NCBI GenBank assembly: GCA_039566865.1
Contig: CM076943.1
Coordinates: forward strand, 37,456,663-37,520,662
DNA: 64,000 nucleotides
Source: Aurelia coerulea
Taxonomy: Eukaryota > Cnidaria > Scyphozoa > Semaeostomeae > Ulmaridae
Direction: 5' to 3'
The notes below the pieces were generated by a model, which was not told the origin of the DNA, did no database searches, and saw nothing but the letters and a program-made list of their open reading frames with translations. The position numbers and the translations under genes were made by a program. Shown here piece after piece: positions 55,733 through 64,000 of this stretch. How positions within the stretch are numbered: position 1 is the first letter of the stretch; every line of letters begins with the position of its first letter.

Positions 55733-56215
55733 GCACGTATTTGTTTGTTTGTAAGAAAGTGCACATAAGAAATTTAACTCTCAGATTTTAACTCCAGTAC
55801 TGGGAAAATAGATCCTTGATAAAGTAACTACTTGTCACTTTTTTACTTTATTTTCACTTGTTTCCTTTATCATATTACTCGCGAAGTGCTTGCAGAGACG
55901 TAGGAACTGGGGGTCACTGGGGGCACGTGCACCCTAAAATTTTGCAATAAACAAAGAAGTAGCCTTTTTATTTCCAGGAAGTGCCTTTGGAGTCTTCCTA
56001 CATCCGCCCTGAGTGCTTGAGTAATGTCTAAACATCGGAAAGTTTCCAAACACTTCGTTTTGAAATGTTCAAGAGGGAACAGGACGTAAACGCGAATACT
56101 GTTATGGAACCTTTAAGAAACTCGTAAGAAACTCCGAATACTCAAAATCTGATAACTTTAAAAACTTTCAGTGCAGGCCTTTATTCTTAGCTTCTTATAA
56201 AAATACATGTACAGG
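55733..56215 (+). repeat. Repeat D (sense copy), interrupted by a hAT MITE
   Basis: The ends TGCACGTATTTGTTTG and CTTATAAAAATACATGTACA are inverted repeats. The interior matches 25790-26093 in reverse. It is interrupted at 55893-56011. Confidence 0.75.
55893..56011. mobile_element. 119-bp hAT MITE
   Basis: CAGAGACGTAGGAA and TTCCTACATCCGCCCTG form imperfect inverted ends, flanked by the 8-bp AGTGCTTG (55885-55892, 56012-56019). The sequence GTAGGAACTGGGGGTCACTG is closely related, in reverse, to part of repeat unit A. Confidence 0.8.
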
Positions 56216-57134
56216 AAATTGGCGGAACAAAACAATTTGCAAAACAATTTGTAGACATCGATAATGCCGTACAAGAAATACTTTGAAATATTGCAAAGGC
56301 GCATTGAGGGATTTTATTAAATTGGGATCTGACAGTTGGGTCTACATGGGGCAAAGGAGGGAAGATTTGAAGGTTGGGCCTAGATCGTAGTACTTCAACG
56401 AAAGAAACTTTGCTATCATTTATTTAACATTTTCAACTTTTACAAGTACGAATTCTATGAATTCCCCATCTAAAAAATTCACAGAAGTTTTAAAACTCTT
56501 TGTAAAAAGTGTACTGTCAATTCATAACTAACGTTTAGAGTTAAAGTAAATGATAAAATTTTGCCACATGAGGTCCACATGAAATTGTTGATTGGGGCTT
56601 TGTTTGTGAACCATAGAGATAGCTATATATTTAGTTTATGGATGTTGTGTAGCCTAGCACCATTGTTTCAATACTATTTAGCCACCCCCCCCCCCCATCT
56701 CGCTTCCTACGGGCCTGCGTCCAGAAAAAAGGTTTATTTTATCTGCTTTTGTCTTTTATTTTATCTGCGCATTCTAACTGCACATGTTACCATGACCAGC
56801 TGAAGTTACCACGACCAGCTGAAGTTACAACCATGATTTGAAGTTACCCCGACAAGGTTATACTACCACGACAGGCTTAAGTTACACCCCAACAAGACAA
56901 AAGTACCAATTACGATCAACAAGGATTACCATGACTCGTGTTAGTTACTGGCACATCAACTACCGACCAATGATCTCTGGAAGTCACCACGACAAACAAT
57001 AATTATGGCCAATCAATGGTGTTAGCACATCTGTATAACTCACCATCACAAGAACTAATAATTACGACTTGTATGTGACACCACGGACACCTAAAGTCAC
57101 GATCAACCATTTTTGAACCCAATATCGCGTCATA

Positions 57135-57836
57135 GTCAAGGGAAATCCCTTGAATGTGAATGTGCATTTGGTTCACGCTGAGCGTTGCAATATCAGTAAC
57201 GTCATGTCTATTGAAAGGTTTAGCAATGTGAACAAACTGTATCGGACAACCGCTTACGTCCTACGGTTTGCGCATAACTTGAAGGCGCGGATTGATAAAA
57301 CGAAAACAGCGCTTACGGCAGATTTGGAAACAAGTGAAATCGAAAACTTGAAAGCAAACTTGGATTTGTTCGAAGATGAGTGCGAGATCGATGTTGCCGA
57401 AAATCGAAAATCGTTGTCGAAGCGAAGTCGCTATTTAGAGAAGCTGTTGGATCATTTTAGAGATCGATTTAGACACGAGTATTTGACCAGTTTACGAGAA
57501 TTCCACGTTGGAAAACGATCGTTGACAAATAGAGTTATCAAGGTCGGTCACGTCGTTACAATACATGAAGATAAACGACCGCGTCAGTTATGGAACCTGG
57601 GACGAGTGACAAAGTTGCTTGCTGGTAAAGATGGAAACGTTCGTAGTGCAGTCGTGAGAGTTTTCAGAAAAGGAAGAGTAGCAGATTTTAGAAGACCGAT
57701 CAAGAAACTTTATCCGGTTGAGGTAGCAGATGCAGAAGAGAATACGGAAGGCAGGATGACAATGGTCAACAAGGAGGATGAAGAGCCTCAGATTAGAACA
57801 GTGCTGGACGAAAACGTTGGTGAGATGATTCATTGA
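57135..57836 (+). pseudogene. BEL pol C-terminus (integrase C-terminal domain, core missing)
   Basis: The frame continues from the foldback's target duplication. It reads RFSNVNKLYRTTAYVLRF (pre-integrase segment), then a charged helical stretch, then KVGHVVTIHEDKRPRQLWNL and FRRPIKKLYPVEV, the C-terminal domain conserved in BEL/Pao integrases (DUF5641 type). The catalytic DDE core, expected between these two parts, is absent. The stop is at 57834-57836, about 100 bp before the 3' LTR. Confidence 0.85.
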
Positions 57837-57935
57837 CCGTGAGTACAAAGTAGTTTAGCTTGCTGAGTATTTAATCGTGTTTAGTTTATCGTAGTTATGG
57901 ATATCGTTGTGTTATCGCATTTCCCGCGCGGGGAG

Positions 57936-58073
57936 TGTAGAAAAAGCTGAGGACTGGACCGAGTATGGAGATTAATTAGCTTTTGACGTTTTGTAGTTGG
58001 TAGTTTAGAGTTGGAGCTATGGTCGATTTGAGCTTGGAGAGAGACGCAACGAGGCGTACTTGAAAATACTACA
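57936..58073 (+). repeat. BEL 3' LTR
   Basis: 138 bp, TGTAGAAAAAGC to GAAAATACTACA, preceded by a purine-rich tract (57928-57935). Confidence 0.92.
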
Positions 58074-58078
58074 CGCCC

Positions 58079-58629
58079 GGCAAAAGATATTCATTTGTTG
58101 CTTATTTAACCACTAAAATCCTACTGTAAATCGCCATAAAAGTTTACAATAGTTTGCAGTTTATAGTACGTCTAATATTTGATAGCGAAGGCTGGGCGAA
58201 GGCTCAAGGACCATGCAGCATCATGAAGTTAAATATATCTTGGAATTATTTCTTTGTAAGAAATAGATAATATGGTAACATAACATAACGCTTCTGTACT
58301 TTCAGAGTTAAACATTTTAATACAACAGAACCTAATAACGTGAACATTGTTTATTCTGAGTAAGTTTGTAACATCATGAATCTACATTTTAATAAAATTT
58401 CCCAAAATTCCGTATCCTGTTCTCGTTTCTATTGATGAAAAAAATTGCAACTTCGATATCGTTTATTCTGTCTGTCCTTTGTTTGTGATTATGAAGAATT
58501 GCTAAATTATTGAGCCTTTCTGGGACATTCTTGACCGAAGCCAAGTTTTTAGACGCCTTGCTAAAGAGGTTGACACTCAGCAGGGTTGACACGGGGTTGA
58601 CACTCAGCAGTTATAAATTTGGACAATTT
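58079..58629. other. Unassigned stretch between BEL and LINE 3
   Basis: AT-rich. A short duplication, GGTTGACACTCAGCAG, occurs at about 58568-58583 and 58596-58611. No gene is seen. Confidence 0.45.
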
Positions 58630-58651
58630 TGCTAATAGACCTTTCCCCTGA

Positions 58652-58696
58652 TTACGTCACACACCTGTGAGCACGCAGTGCATTCTGGGAGTTGTA
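58652..58696 (+). promoter_or_regulatory. Putative LINE 3 promoter: CRE half and ZNF143/STAF-like site
   Basis: TTACGTCA (58652-58659) resembles a CREB/ATF site. TGCATTCTGGGAGTTGTA (58679-58696) is the reverse of the CTCCCAGAATGCA motif bound by ZNF143/STAF in animals. Both lie ~100-250 bp before ORF1, where an internal LINE promoter is expected. Function is inferred. Confidence 0.5.
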
Positions 58697-58789
58697 TTTA
58701 ACACGCGATCAGCTGTTTGTGTTTTTCTATGGTGATCGTACGGAGTTCTACTTTTATCTCAATATTTACAGCGAATATTCAACGAAATT

Positions 58790-60213
58790 GTGGAAAATCT
58801 TTCAACTTTAGCCGACCAGCACATCCTTAGTTTTTTTTTAAACTCTTGCACGGGAACTGGTGCTTCAGAACGAGGAGAAAATGAAGATTCGTCCCAGAAT
58901 TCGTCCCAGCACGCTTGTCTCCCACCCATCCAATCAACCCAGCCAGGATCACGAAAGCTGACTCTATCCATGCGGACAGCAATATTTTCCAAACAGCAGG
59001 TGATTTAGCCAGGTCGGTCATCGATCTCAATCAACAACTTGGTAAAGAACGCGATTTAAATCTTCGTCTTTTAGAGGAAAACTTTAACTTAAAGTCACTT
59101 TTAGGCCTAAACAACAACAGGCTTCAGGAAACTATCAATGAACAATCATTTGACACCTTGGACAATGAATCAGAACTTGATGAATCCCCAAAGATTGTAT
59201 ACGAAAACATTCAGGTGGAGAATAACAATGGAAATGACAAAAAATGTACGAAGACAAACAAAAATAATCGTAAAAGAAACAACAAAAGAAGAAATAAGAA
59301 AGCTAGATCGTCTGCTCAAATTGATTTGACCCTAGATGGATTTCCCTCTGGAGATCAAAATAATCAAAATGTTGGCTCGAATGCAGGTATTACTCTGAAT
59401 GCTGAGGCACAAATTTCTGCCGAGAGAAGTTTGAAAAAGCAACAGCCCAGTGCTAATTCATTGGCTGATGGCTACTCTCCTGTGATTGAAAACAGTCAAC
59501 AGCCCAGTGCTAATTCATTAGCTGATGACTCCTCTCCTGTGAATGAAAACAGCCAACCCTCCACAAGTGCCACATCGTGTGAAAATAGCAATAGCAAAGT
59601 CCCTAACAAGAAAAATGTTCCCGCAGTTGGGGAAAACCAACCCTCAACTAGCAACATCTTGGATGAGAATAAGAAAACGAAGCTGTGGGGCAAAAGACAG
59701 AAACGCTCTGCAGTCATACTTGGGGATTCGCTCGTTAAAAATATTTATGCGTGGGAGTTGAAGAAAAAAATTGGAGAAAACAACAACATATATGTGAAAT
59801 GCTTCAATGGCGCCAATATCAAGGATATGCACAGCTATGCAAAGCCTTCCATTGAGAGGAAACCAAATTTGATAATCCTCCACATTGGCACAAATGATCT
59901 GGCCCAAAGGAGGAATGAAGCAGAAAAATCAGCAGTCCAGATTGCACATGAGATAATTGAGCTGGCTAACGAAATGAGGGTGAATGGCACAGAAGTGGTT
60001 ATTTCTGGCCTAGTGCCTCGAGGTGATGAGTTTGAAACAAAACGTAAGAGAGTGAATTTGATATTAGCAGACTTATGTTCCGAAAATGATTACGCGTTCA
60101 TTGAACACACAAATATCGATGCGTCAAAGCATCTAAATCAAAGTCGTATTCATCTTAATAGGACTGGTGCAAATTTGTTTGAAAGTAACTTAGTTCGTGC
60201 CCTTCGTTATTGA
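58790..60213 (+). CDS. LINE 3 ORF1: coiled coil, low-complexity region, SGNH esterase
   Basis: The main frame, 58915-60213, opens without an ATG. A short frame from 58790 (ENLSTLADQHILSFF) may be its true N-terminus, separated by a one-base shift near 58915. A coiled-coil-like segment (DLARSVIDLNQQLGKERDLN, about 58999-59060) is followed by a Lys/Asn-rich basic stretch and a 19-aa duplication starting QPSANSLAD (about 59443 and 59500). The esterase domain has ILGDSLV (59719-59736), HIGTNDL (about 59881-59901) and RIHLN (about 60145-60160). CR1-type ORF1 proteins bind RNA and form particles. The Asp normally near the last His is not obvious. Confidence 0.8.
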
Positions 60214-60246
60214 CTAGATCGTCCTATTGACAGAGAGGGTGCATGC

Positions 60247-63207
60247 TTGACCCCTGCGCAGCAGGCTCCTCCATCAGCTATCTCACACAGCTCCTCTGAA
60301 AACCAAGGGTTAGGTCTTGGACATAGGAAAGGCATGGCGATCGCGTCTTTGAATGTGAATAGCCTTTTACTTCACATTGACGAGATCCGTACCCTCGTAA
60401 AGGATCTTGGGATACACATTTTGGCAATCAATGAAACAAAACTTGATGAAAATATTCACGATGATCTTGTCAGTATTGAGGGCTATACCATTATAAGACG
60501 TGATCGCAACCGCCATGGTGGTGGGGTAGCTATTTACATAAGGGACTCTATTTATGATAAATGTAAACTCCGTAATGATCTCCCTGTGTCATCTTTGGAG
60601 ACCATATGTGTGGAAATCAAGCCTGTGCGAGCCGCCCCTTTCTTCATTTTGGCCTGGTATCGCCCCCCTGATGCATCTCCCGAAACTTTTAATGAAATTG
60701 AAAACAACTTAAAATTTTTAGACAATGAGAACAAAGAAATCATTCTTTTGGGAGATACAAATTGCGATATCTTGCCTAATTTGAGGAAAGGGGATTGTGC
60801 TGGTGCCTGTGCTAACCTTCCTACGCACTCGTCTAGATTGTTAGAAGTCTATAATCTTTTTGGATTTCAGCAGCTAATTGACAGAGGTACCAGGGAAACT
60901 TTAACATCCAACACCCTCATAGACCATATTGCGACTACAAATAAATCAAATATAGTCACGTCTGGGGTGCATGAAACAAGCATCAGTGATCACTATATGG
61001 TGCACTGTCTTAGAAAGTTTCGTGGTGCTTCTAAAAGACAGCAAAAAAACATTTCTACAAGGCAACTCAAAAATTTCAACTCTGCTGACTTTATAAACGA
61101 TCTGCTTTTAATTGACTGGAATGGCATTGTCAGTAACAACGATGATGTTAACCTTATCGTTGAACAGTGGACCTCTTCGTTCTCATTGATTCTTGAGAAA
61201 CATGCGCCACTTCGCGAAAGACGTGTCTCAGAAAAGTTCTGTCCTTGGCTCACGAAGGATCTTAAGCTTATGTCTGCTGCTAGAGATAAGCTGAAGAAAC
61301 AAGCGGTTCGCTCAAACTCTGAAATATTGATGCAAGCCCATCGGCAAATGCGCAACAAAGTTAACAAACTTAATACAGAGTCTAAGCGTGAGTATTTCTC
61401 AAATAAGATTGCATCTCATAATGGGGACCTTAAAAGCACATGGAAGACCATTAATCTTGTTTTGAACAAAAAGTAAAAAACCACGCAAATCGCATCCCTT
61501 GATGTTGATGGAAAGCAGGTCTGCGACCATAAAGCCATTGCAGAATCGATGAATGATTTTTTATGCAATATTGGCAAAAGCCTCAGTGACAAACTGCCAC
61601 AAACAGAAAACCCCCTTCTTGAAAATAGGTTCTCTGTTAACGAGCATAATTTGCGGTTCGAATTTCAAACTGTAAATATTGCTCAGGTGGAGAAGGTCTT
61701 TGGAAAATTCAAAAAGTCCTTGGGTTTTGGCACTGATGGAATTGCCAATCATTTCTTGAAAATTGCGCTTCCTGTCATCGGTGAATCACTTTGCAACATT
61801 TTCAATCTTTCTATAGCAACTGGTGTATTCCCAGACTGTTGGAAGATTGCTAGAGTTGCCCCCATTTTTAAAAGTGGTCAATCTGATGATCGATCAAATT
61901 ATAGGCCGATTTCAGTCCTCCCTTTCTTGTCTAGGGTATTTGAAAAATTGGTTTTTAACCAGCTTTATGAGTATCTAGATAAAAACAAGCTCATATACTA
62001 TAAACAGTCTGGGTTTAGGTCATTACACTCCGCTGTCACTTGTCTGCTGAAGTCTACAAATGACTGGTATGTTAACATGGACAAAGGTAGATTCACTGCT
62101 ACAGTTTTTATTGACTTGAAAAAGGCATTCGATACTGTAGATCACGATATTCTACTCCAAAAGTTAGAAAAGTATGGAGTGATTGGCCTTGAACATACCT
62201 GGTTTTCGTCCTACCTGAAAAATAGGCGGCAGCTTTGTAGAGTGAATGGGGTAGCCTCAAATATGGAAGAAATAAAATGTGGAGTTCCTCAAGGCTCTTG
62301 CCTTGGGCCCCTTTTGTTCCTCATATACATAAATGATCTGCCATTTTCTCTTAAAAACAGTGAAGTAACGATGTATGCCGATGATACAAGTATATCATAT
62401 TCTTCTAAGGATATCAACGAGCTTAATGAAACCCTTAACAGTGACTTAGACTCCTTGAAACAGTGGCTTGAAGGTAATAAGCTGTCTCTGAATGTAATCA
62501 AAACACAAGCAATGGTTATAGGCTCTAGGCCTAATATCAAGAAGATATCAGACAAATCAGTACCGACCCCATCTTTCGCCATTGGCAATTCGCATATTGA
62601 TGTTGTAGATAATGCGAAATACTTGGGAGTACAACTTGATAAACATCTTGTGTGGGATGAGCATACCAAGGCTTTACGTTCAAAGATATCTTGCTCTTTA
62701 GGTTTCCTAAAATATGCTAAGAAATTGCTTCCAAAGCATACCCTTAGTCAAATGTATAGAGGTATCGTTGAGCCCCATTTTCGCTACTGTTGCTCTGTGT
62801 GGGGTAGCTGTGGAGACTCTCGCCTGTTGGCGCTACAAAAGTTACAAAATCGTGCTGCGAGAATAGTTACCAACAGTAGCTATGATGCACCAGCAGCAAA
62901 CTTGATAAAAGAGCTCAAATGGCCGACAGTCCACGACATGATCAAACAAGAGACGGCTACCATTGTTTTCAAATCAATAAGTGGTCTCGCGCCCACTTAC
63001 CTCTCTACTCTATTCACGAGAAACTCGACAAGGGAGATTGTAAATTTGAGAAATTCTGAGACTGACTTGCTTGCTCCACGAATGAAAACAAGCAATGGCC
63101 AAAAAGCATTTTCGTTCCGTGGATCAAAGCTTTGGAATGAGTTGGAGCATGAAGTCAAGCTAGCCCCCTCTCTGTCTACTTTTAAATGTAGACTGAAATG
63201 TAAATAG
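60247..63207 (+). pseudogene. LINE 3 ORF2: APE endonuclease and reverse transcriptase, one in-frame stop
   Basis: The two open segments 60247-61476 and 61549-63207 are in the same frame; the only break is TAA at 61474-61476. The endonuclease shows SLNVNSLLLH, INETKLDEN, WYRPPDA, GDTNCD, DHIATT and SISDHYMVH. The reverse transcriptase shows NYRPISVLPF, KKAFDTVDHDILL, VPQGSCLGPLLFLIY and the catalytic YADD (about 62375). Its end (FSFRGSKLWNEL) matches LINE 1. The start is uncertain: ORF1 ends at 60213, only ~30 bp upstream; the first ATG is near 60334. Translation may use reinitiation. One point mutation could explain the inactivity. Confidence 0.92.
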
Positions 63208-63351
63208 CTTTTAATTTTTCATTTATTCTAATTTAACATTGTAAATATTCTTTTTATTTTTAATTTTGGTAGTATTGTAAGTAGGTTTTTGCCACGGCCC
63301 CCTGAAAAGCAGCCACTCTTGGTTGATGGGGCCACCGTGTATAAAGAATTT

Positions 63352-63374
63352 AAAATGAAATGAAATGAAATGAA
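63352..63374 (+). repeat. LINE 3 tail (ATGAA)n
   Basis: Four ATGAA units in AAAATGAAATGAAATGAAAT form the 3' end, as in many CR1/L2 elements, which use short tandem tails in place of poly(A). Confidence 0.85.
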
Positions 63375-63400
63375 TAGCGGTGAGAATCCGATGCGGCCTA

Positions 63401-64000
63401 AAGTGTCTGGAATGGAAGGAAGTAAACAGAAACCGGCGGTTGGAGGGATCACTTGCTGTGTGCTAGGGTGTTTCAGCAATAGTCAGAGAGAAAAAGAGCT
63501 ATCATTTACACCATTCTGAATGACAAAAAGCAAGGAAAAGCAAGAACTCAGAGAAAGATGGCTGCATATGATTTCTCAGCAGATTTCTCCAACTGTTGAT
63601 CAGAAGGCGCTGCGCTGGCGACTCTTTGGACAGGTTCATATTTTGAAGCAACGATATTGCATGATCCTGCTCATCAAGTGACCTTTTCCTTGCTTTTGAA
63701 GTGGGCCTCCTTTTCGTCTCCTTTTTCCCCTTATTTTTGGAACAATTGTTGGAACGTTGTTCATGTAGGTCTTTCGACCCCCAGTGAAATGTTTTGAGCA
63801 TGCCCTGTGTCCTGGAGTGAAATTCTGCCGAGAAATCATATACAGCCATCTCTCTGAGTTCTTGCTTTTCCTTGCTTTTTACCATTCAGAATGGTGTAAA
63901 TGATAGCTTTCTGACTATTGCTGAAACACGCTAGCACACAGCAAGTGATCCCTCCAACCACCGGTTTCTGTTTATTTCCTTCCATTCCAGACACTTTAGG
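63401..64000. repeat. Inverted duplication of a THAP-domain coding segment
   Basis: The left arm (63401-63590) and right arm (about 63825-64000, cut by the window end) are ~93% alike in reverse, around a ~235-bp centre. The left arm on the + strand encodes GITCCVLGCFSNSQREKEL, the start of a C2CH THAP zinc finger. The rest of the finger, FTPGHRACSKHFTGGRKTY (C-x2-H), is on the minus strand at about 63835-63755. Both copies have frameshifts. THAP domains occur in P-element and Kolobok-type transposases and in derived host genes. Confidence 0.7.

Larger units (their letters stand above)
55023..57134. mobile_element. 2.1 kb foldback element with 6-bp TSD
   Basis: TATGACGCGGTATTGGGTTC and GAACCCAATATCGCGTCATA open two long inverted arms (55023-55598 and 56589-57134). 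GTCAAG flanks it (55017-55022, 57135-57140). The arms contain tandem CTTCAGCTGGTCGTGGTAA units (more on the left than the right) and a G-rich stretch next to a GCAGGCCCGTAGGAAGC hAT-like end. The centre holds a D repeat (55733-56215). It has no transposase. Confidence 0.85.
44747..58073 (+). mobile_element. BEL/Pao LTR retrotransposon (deleted and invaded copy)
   Basis: Two 138-bp LTRs (44747-44884 and 57936-58073) begin TGT and end ACA. The 5-bp target duplication CGCCC flanks the whole element (44742-44746, 58074-58078). A primer-binding site follows the 5' LTR, and a purine-rich GCGCGGGGAG precedes the 3' LTR. Gag, zinc knuckles, protease, the Pao-specific region and the integrase C-terminal domain are recognisable. 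The reverse-transcriptase core, most of RNase H and the integrase core are missing. Four primary insertions break it: 45010-45440, 46193-47953, 49622-54792 and 55023-57134. It could not move on its own. Confidence 0.93.
58630..63374 (+). mobile_element. CR1/L2-type LINE, near full length (LINE 3)
   Basis: A 5' region with promoter-like motifs (58652-58696), ORF1 (to 60213), ORF2 (60247-63207), a ~150-bp 3' UTR and an (ATGAA)n tail at about 63352-63374 are in order. The 5' boundary is approximate. ORF2 is open except for one TAA. This is the best preserved of the three esterase-type LINEs in the window. Confidence 0.88.

Overview
This window looks like AT-rich nuclear DNA of an invertebrate animal. 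It has spliced exons with GT-AG borders, CR1/jockey-type LINEs, a BEL/Pao LTR element, a pogo/Tigger transposon, hAT, mariner and TTAA-type elements, SINEs and microsatellites, and no bacterial features. A cnidarian or similar marine invertebrate fits the repertoire, but I cannot fix the species. Almost all of the window is transposable-element sequence, nested to several levels. The only host gene I can support is the 3' end of a voltage-sensing phosphatase (TPTE/VSP family). Four exons (31900-31997, 34271-34378, 37849-37919, 39024-39132, + strand) encode the C-terminal half of its C2 domain, and the introns between them are full of mobile elements.

Layout. 1-8263: tandem array of a ~1.04 kb repeat (unit A), broken by a tandemly duplicated ~0.87 kb insert (1939-3748) and by a 643-bp foldback element with a 9-bp target duplication (5759-6401). 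8264-10655: two copies of a related repeat (unit B), the first carrying a 242-bp palindromic insertion. 10896-12245: a second long palindrome, a dispersed MITE (repeat D) and a TTAA-flanked element. 13235-26773: a nested complex. A mariner-like MITE (family E) holds a pogo/Tigger element (13292-26458). The pogo transposase gene is split by an inverted-repeat element (15331-21093), which holds a full-length 2A-peptide-bearing LINE. Further on, pogo holds a D repeat that is itself split by a CR1-like LINE (about 22065-25787).

26880-31775: a decayed CR1-like LINE, a tRNA-derived SINE with a hexanucleotide tail, and a 5'-truncated relative of the 2A LINE. 31900-39132: the phosphatase exons with intronic elements, including a second family E copy and another mariner-type MITE. 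39133-44640: mostly unassigned, with a minisatellite, a chimeric tRNA/5S-like SINE and a foldback element.

44747-58073: a BEL/Pao retrotransposon with 138-bp LTRs, a primer-binding site and a 5-bp target duplication. It has lost its reverse-transcriptase core, most of RNase H and the integrase core. It has also been hit by two hAT elements, a large foldback element, and a 5.17 kb element with split direct repeats (49622-54792) that left no target duplication, as expected of tyrosine-recombinase retroelements. 58630-63374: a CR1-like LINE whose ORF2 is broken only by one in-frame stop. 63401-64000: an inverted duplication of a THAP-domain coding segment, cut by the window end.

The most interesting items are the split-direct-repeat element, whose internal junction equals its joined ends; the 2A sequence in the LINE; the tandem arrays that join element ends through a constant ~21-nt spacer; and the many empty-site comparisons that allow insertions to be ordered.
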